This document shows positions 10,543-20,465 of a stretch of 64,000 bases of DNA, piece after piece (the stretch's first letter is position 1; each line of letters opens with the position of its first letter). A model generated the notes under the pieces. The model had not been told where the DNA came from. It made no database searches and saw only the letters and a program-made list of their open reading frames with translations. A program made the position numbers and the translations under genes. The DNA is from Volutella citrinella (Eukaryota; Ascomycota; Sordariomycetes; Hypocreales; Nectriaceae). The stretch spans positions 3,906,001 through 3,970,000 of the forward strand of contig JAWZSP010000001.1 of assembly GCA_034401135.1 (NCBI GenBank). The letters run 5' to 3'.

Positions 10543-10875
10543 TTACAGTTGGCGTGCGGCGCCAGCGGCTGGCTGCAGAACCGTCTTTCCACGGCGGATC
10601 TCGTAGCGGTAGGGCGGGTTGTGGATGCCGAGCGCGTTGAGGCGGCTGTCAAAGTCGTCCTGGGAGAGCTGCCCAACGACTTGGTCGCGGCCGTCGCCAG
10701 AATAGTCGTCGTTGTCGTCGAGTTGAAGATGTTCGTCGGAGGAAGTTTGATGGCGCGGCAGTGTTTGGGAGCGAAAGCGTCGCTTCTTGAGCTGAGGTGG
10801 TGGCCGCAGCACCTGAGCCGGGACCGTGCCAGCGCCGCCGGTGGGCGCTTTCAGGCTGTCCCACATGGCAGGCAT
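10543..10875 (-). CDS. possible 110-aa protein or first exon of a spliced gene
   Basis: ATG-to-stop frame of 110 residues with strongly GC-rich third positions. It begins MPAMWDSLKAPTGG, has a basic stretch (LKKRRFRSQTLPR), an acidic stretch (DDNDDYSGDGRDQ) and ends DDFDSRLNALGIHNPPYRYE followed by IRRGKTVLQPAAGAARQL. The stop codon TAA lies inside a good 5' splice site on the minus strand (ACTGTAAGT). The frame may therefore be the first exon of a longer coding sequence whose remainder lies at lower coordinates. I do not recognise the family. The case for coding rests on composition and internal coherence only. Confidence 0.45.
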   Translation of the reverse strand: MPAMWDSLKAPTGGAGTVPAQVLRPPPQLKKRRFRSQTLPRHQTSSDEHLQLDDNDDYSGDGRDQVVGQLSQDDFDSRLNALGIHNPPYRYEIRRGKTVLQPAAGAARQL

Positions 10876-13444
10876 CCTTCAGACGCAGGCGTGGGATTGG
10901 GCGTGGGGAGGACGCTGGGCAAGCGGCCAGTGGGCCACCAGGCAGACCTGACAGTGGTTCTGCTAGTGGGCTAGGTCCCCCGGGTAAGGCAGATAGCTAC
11001 TATTTTTGGCTGGCCCTTGCGCAGTCTATGCCAGGAAAGGCCCGTTGCTTACGCCGGCGGTGACAATTGATGCCAGCTGGTGCAGGCTGAGTTGATGCAA
11101 TGGATAATGGTTCGCACGAGGTCGAGTCGGGTTTGCGTAGGGAGTAGGGAAGAAGCAAATTGGCCAGCGAGACTGAATCGACGTGGCGGTGGCCCAGCCA
11201 ACTGTTTCTGGTCTGCTTTGCGATTATGAGGGACGGAGCTGAGACGTCGACGCGTCTTCGCCTGAGAGCACACACACTGCGCGCGCGTGGTGGAGGAATC
11301 TGTCGCAGGTTGGCGGATTCGAAGGAGTGCAGCTGAGAGATGGGTGCTTCCGAGTTTGGCGTGACCTGACTACACCAGAACACCACGATCAGGCTGATGT
11401 GAATGAGAATAAGATGGGAGAGGCGAAAGGAATAGAGTCGAGAAGAATAAAATAAAAATAAATGGAGAGCAAAAGGGGCGAACGAGCGAATGAATGAATG
11501 AATGAAAGATACGAATGTAGCCGCCTGGGCACAGTTGAAGAAATGCTGGGGGAGAGAAGAGGAAAAGAAGCAAGCAAATTAGTTGGACGTAGTCTCTCCA
11601 GAGGCGAAACCAGCAAACACCACCGAGACGGAGAGCGACAGGGATTGGACGAGATGACGATGGGCCGGACGAGGGGGGCCAGGGCACGCACGGTCGACTT
11701 TCACAGGCCATCCAACAGCCGCCATCGCGAGAGACCAGCCCGTGCTGTCTGTCCAACAAGACTCGAACCCATCCAGCTTCCAACCGAAGCGTGACGCTAG
11801 CGCCGTCTCGTAACCACGCCGGGGGCGCGCTTGTAGGTGGTCGATCCAGGGACTCATGGTGCCGTTCTTCTGCAAATTAGAAGGGCGGCGGCAGCTCGTC
11901 GACAACGGGCAACCACTGGCTGCTGCCAGCCAACCATGCCACCGCAACGGGTGGATGTGCACACGGGTATCTGGGTCCCCCGCCGAGAACCCCTGAGCTT
12001 CAACCAACCATCCAACCCCGGGCCGCGGCCTCCAGTCGCTTCCGGTGTATGTACAACGGTAGGCTTGCAGCGCAGATTGCAACGGTCCCGTCAGCTGCCG
12101 GCTGCCATGATGGTAGGTCACCGCGGGCGATACGCCTTGGCTGGCCCCGTCCACAACGGCGCAGGCGCTTCTTCTCTGCGGCGGCTATTACGATTGACCT
12201 TGGGTGGTGCTAATTGAGCGGGCGGTTTTCTGAGTGAGCCAGGAAAGGATCCTGTCGAGCAGCCATTGGCGCATGTTGTAGCAGCCGTCAGAACGCCACG
12301 AAACAGGAGGATTGTTGTGCATGCCCAAGATTGCTTCAGTACTTGGGCCATCATGATGTGACGAACTCGCGGCCTATTCCACCCATAATTTTGATTTGCC
12401 TTCGTCCCTGCCTAACCTTTTCCCAGCTTTCCTGCATCTGGCGGCATCATTCCACCAGTGCTGTCCAGGCTCCCCTTGCTTGTTGTGATCCTCCACATGC
12501 TTTACTCTCTGCCATACCATGTCATGACACCCACCCGACTTTGTAATAACAGCGGCGCATCGTGCTGCACAGGCCATATGTACAAAAATCGCGCCCCCAT
12601 CACCGCTTTTTAAAGTATAAATTAATTAATTAATTAATCAGTACGAAGTACTGCCAACCAGCTTCTAGAACTCCCCCACTCTTAGGTACGCTACTCACAA
12701 GATTCTGCCCCCAAACACATGGCGCATGATGCTACACAACGTGATCGTGTGAGATTTCCTTAGTCGGTTCACGCAATGTTTAAAGCCCGGGCAGCAACCG
12801 TCACCAGTGCTGTCCGGCGGGACCCAGCGATCTCATGCAGGAACATACTCTTGAGATTGCACTTGCCACTGGTTGCCTTGATGTGCCGACTTCATGAGGC
12901 GCCTCCTTTTGGTTTTGGTCCGTGTTTCAGAGCAGCAGGGGTGGTGCTGAAACTCGTGATGGTCCTGATCTTGCACAAAGGCGGTAATGCCACCGGCACC
13001 CGACCCTCCGCAGAAATGGGGCCCTAATTTAGTCCAGTATTGATGAGTAGTAGTCGGGCCATTCTATGTGGACCCCCCCTTGTAACCTGCATCTCGACAC
13101 CTGTTCTCCAAGCACAAGCAGTCAAGCACCGAGGCTAAAACACGGCAAGATGGACTGGCTGCAGCCCTAGGAGTCGGCTGGATGTTTCGATTCTGGAAAC
13201 TGCGGAGTCCTGGCCTCGAGCCTACAACGAACTTCGGTTGCTCAAGTCCCGCCATCAGTTTCACTGGCAATGACGCACTTCCAAGTCTTGCCAAGATCAC
13301 TTCATTCTTCTTTTGTGGATCCGTTTCCTGTCTTATTTCTTTTATTCACTCGCTCTGACTACAAATAACAGAAAACAAATGGCGATCGATCGTTCTGGGA
13401 AAGGGACAGATAAGACAGAGAGACAACTCTTCTGCCACGCCTGC
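10876..13444. other. gene-poor stretch with two microsatellites
   Basis: About 2.6 kb with only short unconvincing frames. It holds a (GAAT)4-like run at about 11490-11508 and an alternating TTAA/AATT run at about 12617-12638, plus A/T-rich sequence around 12600-12650. It may contain promoter and leader of the candidate small gene and the 3' end of the dehydrogenase mRNA. Confidence 0.5.
12617..12638. repeat. AATT/TTAA microsatellite
   Basis: A run of about five AATT units (ATTAATTAATTAATTAAT) inside an otherwise mixed-composition intergenic stretch. It is a simple sequence repeat with no sign of a mobile element around it. Confidence 0.85.
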
Positions 13445-14677
13445 TCATTGCCAAGTCTGCAGCACCGTGTCTTCCTTCTTTACATTAGCCGCCCCGAGCC
13501 CGTATGTCCACAAAGCCTTGCGTTTCGTAGCATCCCTTGCCTCCTTGGAAGTCTCCAACTCGACACTGCCGTTTCGGTAGAGGGCATTGCCCTTGGTCGT
13601 CTCGGCTTCGAAGCACAATTTGAGTGCGTCGCCGGCGCTCTTCCACGTGGTGCGGAACATGCCATTGGGAGAAACCCAGGTGAGGAAGCCCGCGAAGTAA
13701 GATGCCGTCCAGAGCATGAGCCTCAATGAGAAGCTGCCCCGTCGCGCCAGGTCCGAGGCCATACCGCCCGGATCTAGCCCAGTCAATGTGATGTTTGACA
13801 GCTCAGAGTCTTTGGCGAGCCGCTCGGCCAGCTCGTGCCTAGTGATTGGTCAGCCATTGTTTATACCAAATGGATGCTGTGGTCATGGGGAATCTCACAT
13901 TAGCATTACAGCACACAGCTTGCTTGCCCCGTAGCGCCTGTAGCCGGGATCCCAGCCACTCCCGGACTCTGGCGGACTCCAGATGCCCTTGGCTAGCTGC
14001 TCCGGACCGGGAAAAAGTTCCGTGTAGCCAGCATAAGCTTCACGCATAGAATCGTTCCGCTTGTCCTCGATGCTAGTGGCCAATGTGTTAGCATGATACC
14101 AGACCTATGACGACGATTCGTGGCAACTCACTCATGGCTCCAACTTCCAATTATGAGGATTCTTCCGTTTTCTTTATCCATGCTCTGGAGTAGCATGAGG
14201 GCTAGAAGCTGGTTCGCGAGATAGTTGACCTGCCAGGTCGTTTCATATCCATCGTCTGTGAAGGTCTACCCTTTGTCAGCATCATGTTTCGACAACTGGG
14301 CCTCAGCTACTAACCAATCCCTCATGGTCCTGGTATGCAGCATTGAGGATGAGGGCCCGAATCGGGGGGATCGCTCCGCTAGACACCCTTTTGTTTATTT
14401 CGGCCGCTGTCTTGCGCACACTGGCCAAGGAGCTGAGGTCTAGGCTCAACGTATCATACTTGAAGTGGCTCGGAGCTGAGGACAGGGTATGCTTCAGCTT
14501 TGTCGCGGTTTCTACTCTCCGCACAGTAAACAAGCCGGTGTAAGCTGTCGCTAGTTTCTCGTCGCGGATCATGCGTTCTACAATGGAAGAACCGAGGCCC
14601 CCGTTGGTGCCAGTTACTAGGATTGTGCCTTGGGAAGGCATTGCTGCTGAGGACGGTAGCGATTGGGTTGAGTTCAT
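13445..14677 (-). CDS. short-chain dehydrogenase/reductase (SDR)
   Basis: Four exons, complement(13445..13838, 13899..14072, 14132..14265, 14315..14677), give 354 residues. Introns are 60, 59 and 49 nt, and all joins keep frame. The Rossmann cofactor motif TGTNGGLG sits at residues 22-29, the NAA of the nucleotide-binding strand near 113, the catalytic serine region in IIGSWSHD near 160, and the Tyr-Lys pair in YGASK at about 213-217. The length and the long insert before the YxxxK motif fit the fungal group that includes retinol-dehydrogenase-like and 3-ketosteroid-reductase-like enzymes. It should reduce or oxidise a carbonyl/hydroxyl group with NAD(P)(H). The substrate cannot be told, and it does not sit in a recognisable biosynthetic cluster. 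A TATAAA lies about 62 nt before the start. Confidence 0.9.
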
Positions 14678-14738
14678 GGAAGTATGAAATCAAATTGTTT
14701 GAAAGCGTACGTCACAACATGGCGGCCCGTGTTGAAGC

Positions 14739-14744
14739 TTTATA
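14739..14744 (-). promoter_or_regulatory. TATA-like box of the SDR gene
   Basis: On the minus strand the sequence AGTATAAAGC lies about 62 nt ahead of the SDR ATG at 14677. That is a usual spacing for a fungal TATA element with a short leader. It is a pattern match only. Confidence 0.4.
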
Positions 14745-15284
14745 CTGCCTCATGATTGCGGAGTTGGTGGCGGACACTTCCTTGTTTTGGAGACTAGGGC
14801 CCCACAAATGTTAGTGCATTCGATTACTCTCTACCACAAGTGTGCTGCGGAGTTGGCGGACACTAACAGTATTGGCTGATATAAGCCAGTGTCAGCCAAA
14901 CCTTAGCAATCTCCAAGATGATGTATGTTAATGCCGAGCCGCAGATTAGCGTTGCGCCATACTGGATGATGCCAACCAAGGAGGAGGAGGAGGAGGATTC
15001 CCTTGCTTTGGCATATTGTTAGTGGTGAGCCCGCACACTCCTGTAGCCATGACGGGGAGCTATCGTCCTGGCGCGACTCCGAAGCTGGTCACAAGAGGTC
15101 TAGCTGAAATCACGATCTACGTCGGATCGGTAACAATCACGTGAATTGGGTGGAAGTGGACGGAGAGAAGCCGTAGGAGAAGCCGTAGGGAGGATGTATA
15201 TTCACGGTATTCAATATATACGCTGGAAGAATGCGAAGCAACTAAGACTCCTCATGAGCAGAGCCCATAGCAAGCTACCTCCAC
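14745..15284. other. intergenic region with short repeated motifs
   Basis: Upstream of the SDR gene and downstream of the rhamnogalacturonan lyase gene. It holds two imperfect copies of a GCGGAGTTGG..GGCGGACACT motif (about 14757-14777 and 14852-14869), a GAG-rich run near 14980-14995, and a tandem pair of GAGAAGCCGTAG at about 15164-15188. No gene is visible. Confidence 0.5.
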
Positions 15285-16997
15285 TCAGTAGACGAGCTCG
15301 ACAGCATCAAAGATGAAGTTGGGGTCCAGAAAGTTGGATCCGCTGCTGCCAGAGATGACCTCGATGGTGATTGTGTTGGCGCCCGACTTCAGGGTGCCGG
15401 CCGGGATGGCTGCGTCATAGACCTCGCCGTGGCCGCGGTAGGCGCCACGGGTGATGCCTCGAGAGTCGATCTTGGCGGGGGCGTCAAACGCCTTGGTCCA
15501 GCCGTTGACCTTGACCTGTGGGCGGCCGCTGGCGAACGCGAGGGTCGTGCCGACGCGGAGGGTGGCAGCGCCCGAGATGGCGGAGGCGAGGTTGAAGTTG
15601 ATGGTGACGAGGTTGTTGGGGCTGTTCTTGAACAGAGCCATCGGGAAGTCGCCCGTCGCGCTGGTCCCGACGGTGAAGGTCGTCTTGCCCCAGCTCATGC
15701 GCGAGTCGCTGGGGTGCATGCGCAGTTGCTTGTCGGCGTTCTTGAAGCCGGTGGGCTGGCCATCCCACTTACCGATGCGGAAGGCCAGCTTGGCGTTGCC
15801 GGTGGTGATGACCGAGTCCGCGGCGATGGAGTTGGTCACAGTCTTGCCCGCGGAGACGGAGACGGACTTGGATGCCACCTTGAGCTCGCCCTGGTATAGG
15901 ACCTGGGTGTAGGTCCCGGGCACCATGGCCGGCGAGGTGAAGTCGCCGTTGGAGTTGGCGTAGGTCCAGTACTGGTAGTCGCTGTTGAACCAATGGACAA
16001 CGCTCTGCATTCCGCTTTGGACACCCGATGCCTTGCCGCTGACCGTGCCTCGAGCCGAGTCGGGCTTGTAGCTGGAGATGGACAGGTCGCCAAAGAAGCT
16101 GAAGTCGAAGTCGCTGGCCTTGGGGACTCCCGAGCGGGAGAACGTGAGGGCATATGGTCCGTGGAAGCCCTGACGGTAGTCCTCAGTCTGAGCGTGGTTC
16201 GAGTTCATGTACCGGGTCAGGGCGCTGAAGTCGCCATTGTTGTTGGTGTTGATGTCGCGGAAGAAGGGGCCACCAGAGCTCTTCTCGTAGGTGCGGGAGG
16301 GGTGGGCGACCATGCAGGCATGGACATCAGCGGCGCTGCTGCGGAAGCAGTAGACGCTGCTGTCGATGAAGCGCTCAGACGAGTAGAACTTGGAGCGGGT
16401 CTGGCCGTTGACGAGGAACACGTCGGAGCCCTCGATGGCCGAGCCGCCCGACGTGTTGGAGGCGTCGCCGAACGGGTACTCGTTGGGAAGCTTCGAGCGG
16501 TCCAGCCGGGCAATGTAACGAAGCTCGCCGATTTTGGGCTCCGACTTGGTGTCCGTTGCCATGTACACGACGCTCTCGCCCTGCTTGATCACGTAGTAGT
16601 GGGTGAGGCTGAAGTCGCTGTTGCTGGCCACAAGCGTCACCTTGATGTACTTGCCTGCCCCGGAGTTCAGATTAGCTCCAACTAAATAGACGACAGAAAA
16701 GATCCGGGAGAGATGCATCACGGATATCAGGGGCTACATACTGGCGATGGTGGAGTATGAAACGGTGGCAGATCCCAAGCCAGAGGCGATGTGCGACGTC
16801 TGAGACTTGTACTGGTACTCGGTACCGCGATACTTGATCGAGTTGATGGATCCATCGGAGCGGCTAACGGAAACAACGAAGCCGTTGCTGTCGCCGGAAT
16901 CAATAACCAGATTGTTTCCCGATGTCGTGACGCCGAAAGCTGCCAGGGCCGGAACGGCGCTCACGGCCAGGCCGGCGAGGTACTTCCAGCCAACCAT
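15285..16997 (-). CDS. secreted rhamnogalacturonan lyase, polysaccharide lyase family 4
   Basis: Two exons, complement(15285..16681, 16742..16997), give 550 residues; the 60-nt intron (GTATGT..TTTAG) is in phase 1. A signal peptide is clear: [20 protein letters not shown], then the mature start FGVTTSGNN. The order is an N-terminal beta-sandwich catalytic domain, a small middle domain (residues ~345-420) and a C-terminal carbohydrate-binding-like domain ending FDAVELVY, as in Aspergillus rhamnogalacturonase B. The Lys in [12 protein letters not shown] and the His in [10 protein letters not shown] match the catalytic Lys/His pair known for this family. The enzyme cleaves the rhamnose-galacturonate backbone of pectin hairy regions by beta-elimination outside the cell. 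It points to pectin use by a plant-associated or saprotrophic lifestyle. No decay is seen. Confidence 0.94.
16682..16741 (-). other. intron of the rhamnogalacturonan lyase gene
   Basis: A 60-nt intron, phase 1, minus strand: GTATGT donor after STIA and TATTTAG acceptor before the codon that restores Ile, giving [16 protein letters not shown]. Read through, the first exon would stop two codons later. Confidence 0.85.
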
Positions 16998-17956
16998 GTT
17001 GATAAAAGAAGAGTCGAGGAATATTCAAACAAAGAGCGAAACAGTGAGTGCACTGCAAAAAACGAACGGAATGGTGAGCCAGTCAGACAGGAAAAGAGCG
17101 TGCCAACAGCTCAACTTGATGATGCTGGCGGCCCATCGCAGTGTATATACGCCATTGTTCGGACTTGGCTGCCGAGTGGCTAGCCCTGCGACCTCACTTG
17201 GGAGCCCTTGATTGGAGGAGAAACGCTGCGTCTTCCGTTTACAGCAATCTGGAGGGAAATGAGACAGGATCAGCGAAACGACATGCTTGGCGCAGTGTGG
17301 GGCCGAGACTGTGGCTCCCGGCTCGGACGAGCGTCTCGAGTAGGCAAGACGTGGTGCGCCTGACTCTATGGGGGCTTATCCCACGGCAACTAACATATGT
17401 TTAGGGCGGAGAGAGTGAGATGATCTAGTGCAATAGTGAAGACGCTTTGATGATACCCTCCTTACCTCCGACTGTGCCGAGATGTGCGGCCTTGCGGATT
17501 CGTTCGGAAGCACACACTCCGTCAACGTGTTTAGCTCTGTTGATGCCTGGTTCTCATTCATTCGCATGTCTGTTGGGACGTTCCAATTCTGCCCGTGGCG
17601 ATGAAAAACGGAGCACCAGGTTGGACATTGAGAAAACACGACAAATCTGAAAGTGCAGGTAAGAATTACATTACGTCTAATATCGCGTCCCAGCGCTTGG
17701 TCTGCGGCCGTCGTCTTTGGTGTTTATCTATCGCTGCAAATGAAGCTAACAAAGGAAAACCCCGAGGCTGCGCCCTCAGAGACGCTGTGTTCGTTATGCA
17801 TGGCCGTTTCCGTCGTCCCCAATTCGCCATTTCCTATGCCATTTTTCCTATGCCAATCCCGATCCCGATCCCATTACCTAGGGGCCTGTAACACACTGAT
17901 TTCCTTTAACCCCATGCTGTCATAAATCATTCGGTCCACGGTTTTTCGCTCAGTCC
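16998..17956. other. intergenic region
   Basis: About 960 nt between two leftward genes, both secreted proteins. It should hold the promoter of the lyase gene and the 3' end of the Thr/Ser-rich gene. A short GATCCC/GATCCG run occurs near 17860-17875. No gene was recognised. Confidence 0.5.
17144..17149 (-). promoter_or_regulatory. TATA-like box of the rhamnogalacturonan lyase gene
   Basis: TATATA in the context GCGTATATACAC (minus strand) lies about 147 nt before the ATG at 16997. It is the only good TATA match in the near upstream sequence. The spacing implies a leader of roughly 100-120 nt. Confidence 0.35.
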
Positions 17957-18811
17957 CTAGATAGCAGGGCCAGTGCCATTCCAGGCAGGGTAGACAGTGC
18001 GCCACTTCCCATCGTCATACGTCTGGGGTGATGGCACGGCACTGGCACTACCGGAGGAGGCTGCAACCGTCGATGTGACGAGGCTGCTCAGCCCAGTGGA
18101 GAAGGTAGGGGTGGTGACGGTTGCAATACGGGTTGAATACTCATCGCTGGGCGAGCTATATTCAGGCGGAATGGTCTCCTCGACGGGGCTAGTCGATGTG
18201 GCTGAGGTCTGTGGCAGCTCATCAGAGGTAGTACTTGTTGCCTCCTCGGTGGTGGTGGTACTGGTGGCGGCAGTGGTCTTGGTGGTTGATGGGTTTGCTG
18301 GCGGCAGAGGAGCAGGGTCCTCCTTCTTTGGCGGCGACTGAGGTTGGGTTGAAGCTGTGGTTGGCTTGGGTTGGGGAACAACCGTGACAACCTGGGTTAC
18401 CACCTCATCCTCTCCCTTGTCGTCAATGTTAATGATGGAGACGGTTGTTGCCCGCTCCTTGGTGACCGTTTTGGCGGGGATGGTGACTGTATCTGCCTTC
18501 TCCGTCTGGATCACGACGTGGGTGACGGCTGGTTTTTGCTCTTGCGTGACGGTCTTGACAACCGTGACTACGGCGCCACCATTATCGTTGCTGCCTCCGT
18601 TGCCTTTGGGCTTCTCGTCGCCATTGCCCTTGTGGTCGTTGCCGGACCCAGAGCCGCTGCCTTCGCTATCATCGCCAGGCTCCAGGGGAACAACTGAGTA
18701 CTTTGGCTTGGCTGCCGGTACGCGGGGCACGACTCGGTGAGGTTGGGGTAGAGCAGCAACTGTGGCAAGGGAGGCCGAGAGGGTGAGAAGCAGGGGGATG
18801 AACCCGCGCAT
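17957..18811 (-). CDS. secreted Thr/Ser/Val-rich protein, unknown function
   Basis: One exon of 284 residues. The N-terminus is a signal peptide (MRGFIPLLLTLSASLATVAA, cleavage near LPQPH). A Gly/Ser/Asp/Lys linker (about 45-80) follows, then a Val/Thr-rich region with TVVKTVTQEQKP and VVTQVVTVVPQP repeats resembling surface glycoproteins. A Thr/Ser/Pro stalk (about 150-215), probably heavily O-glycosylated, comes next. The C-terminus has a compact motif, YDDGKWRTVYPAWNGTGPAI, with one N-glycosylation sequon. No GPI-anchor-like hydrophobic tail is present, so release or wall attachment by other means is more likely. The layout is that of a fungal extracellular or cell-wall protein. I know no function. 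The neighbouring lyase is also secreted, but joint function is not shown. Confidence 0.87.
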   Translation of the reverse strand: MRGFIPLLLTLSASLATVAALPQPHRVVPRVPAAKPKYSVVPLEPGDDSEGSGSGSGNDHKGNGDEKPKGNGGSNDNGGAVVTVVKTVTQEQKPAVTHVVIQTEKADTVTIPAKTVTKERATTVSIINIDDKGEDEVVTQVVTVVPQPKPTTASTQPQSPPKKEDPAPLPPANPSTTKTTAATSTTTTEEATSTTSDELPQTSATSTSPVEETIPPEYSSPSDEYSTRIATVTTPTFSTGLSSLVTSTVAASSGSASAVPSPQTYDDGKWRTVYPAWNGTGPAI

Positions 18812-20465
18812 CTTGAAGAGAGTCCTCTACTCAGGCTCGAGAGAACGGGTTGGTGGTCGTGTGGTGTGCGTTTTGTGGGAGAAAATCCGACAGATTAATT
18901 TTTGCTGGTGTGAATTTGGGTGAGGTTGTGTAAGTGAGATGAGAAAGACCAGGTCCAACCGGCTGTCACCAGATCGTGGTATTGATCAGGGTCCTCTGAG
19001 GGTTGGAGTGAAGGAACAAAAACTGATCGGCGTTGGCAGTGCAGATTTAGCTGCGGAATCTCTGAGCTAAAGTCGAAGTGAGTAGGCATGAACCCGGGCA
19101 TACGAGAAGTTGTTATAAAGCTGCAATTCAGATGGCTGGGTGAAGCGCTGAATTGGTGGTGGTTGGAGAGCCACGAACGCGCTAAAATGCGGGCACCTGC
19201 ATCCAGGTGCCAGGGGCAGCTGTTCACTGACTGGCGAGGTGGGGTGGTTTCTCACCAGCCACCCCTCAATCGGGGTGATGCGGTTTTTGATTGGCCAAGA
19301 GGACGCGTGCCCCACATCCCGGAAGTCTGGCCCTCCCGTCTATTGATCAGGGCCCGGCAAGAGGAGCATTCCTCCTTACACGAGTGGACGGGAAGTTCGA
19401 ATGCAAGCCCCCGGGGATTTTGTACGCTGTCAAGACGGCTGTCAAGTGGGCTGGTGCTGGTGCGAGTGAGTGGCTCATCTGTCCGAGCGGAATCACACAA
19501 CTCCACCACCAGACCTGTCCCTTGCACTAACACATCATGTGCGCCGGCTGGTGGGCTACGCAAGTTCGCGTGGCTGTGTGGCTTGCCACAACCCACAGCT
19601 GGAGGTGGCTGGTGTGGCGACAGCTCGCCCCTTACCTGCGAGCGAACGTACCACGACAGGAGACTACTAACCTTTGAGAACGGAGCAAGAGCAGAAGTAA
19701 ACTCCGAGCACTGCGAGCTAGGTATATCCTCCGTGGGCCATCTGCTGCTCACAGGCTTGGTGTCCACCCATCGCGCACCTAGATTGTGTTGCGCGCCCGA
19801 CAACGCAAGGCCAATTCAGCCTTGTGTGCAATGTCCTGCGTTAGCGGCTGCCACAGGCGACCCGCCGGGGCCTCAACACCGGGATTGGCTTGGGCTCTAT
19901 CCGTAATTAGTAGCACTAACTGCTGGAAGAGTCTACCGTCTCCAAAAGGCAGGCGCCTCAACGCTGAGTCGATAAGGAAGGAGAGACAGTATGCCTAGTT
20001 GCAATGAAATGACATTTTGCACGCCTAGTCCGGCGCTGGGCGTCCTCCTTGCAATGTTGCCGCCCAGGCCGCGAGCTCAGCTGGTGTGGTGAGCGCGCGG
20101 CGGGCGGGTCATGATTGGCTGATCGGCGCAGAGGCGTTGAGATGACGTTCTATGGGCTCGGCATCGACTCCGCCACAAGCGAAGCCGCTTTCTGATCGCG
20201 ACCAACATCAAGCATCCTAGCACCTAAAAGTCGGCTGAGCACCTGATTCTAGCTTACTCTGGAGCCACTTTATTAGCCTGGCTCGGCCTATTTATTATTA
20301 AAGCAGACCCCATCTGTCTGATCCTGTCAAGCGTTAAGCACCCATCCCGCACATCCGTCATCTCACTGTTGTCGACCTTACCCCGCGTCGTCACTTTTTC
20401 GCTACCCCTCCAGCTTGCGACGGCAGAGCGCCAGCTCCATCCTCTCGCCCCAAGTACCCGCCATC
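18812..20465. other. divergent intergenic region
   Basis: About 1.65 kb between the starts of the secreted protein (leftward) and annexin (rightward). It should hold both promoters. A pyrimidine-rich stretch directly before the annexin ATG (about 20370-20415, CTTACCCCGCGTCG then CTTTTTCGCTACCCC) is typical of strong fungal promoters. Several open frames here have no coherent features. Confidence 0.5.

Noticed and set aside
15429..16685. Two long plus-strand frames (about 156 and 230 codons) across the lyase gene
   Set aside because: They are antisense to a clear PL4 enzyme and arise from its GC-rich codon use. They show no motif, and one lacks an intact start context.
13445..17000. Possible secondary-metabolite cluster (SDR plus nearby genes)
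   Set aside because: No polyketide synthase, peptide synthetase, terpene cyclase or P450 is present. Neighbours are a pectin lyase and a secreted structural-type protein.
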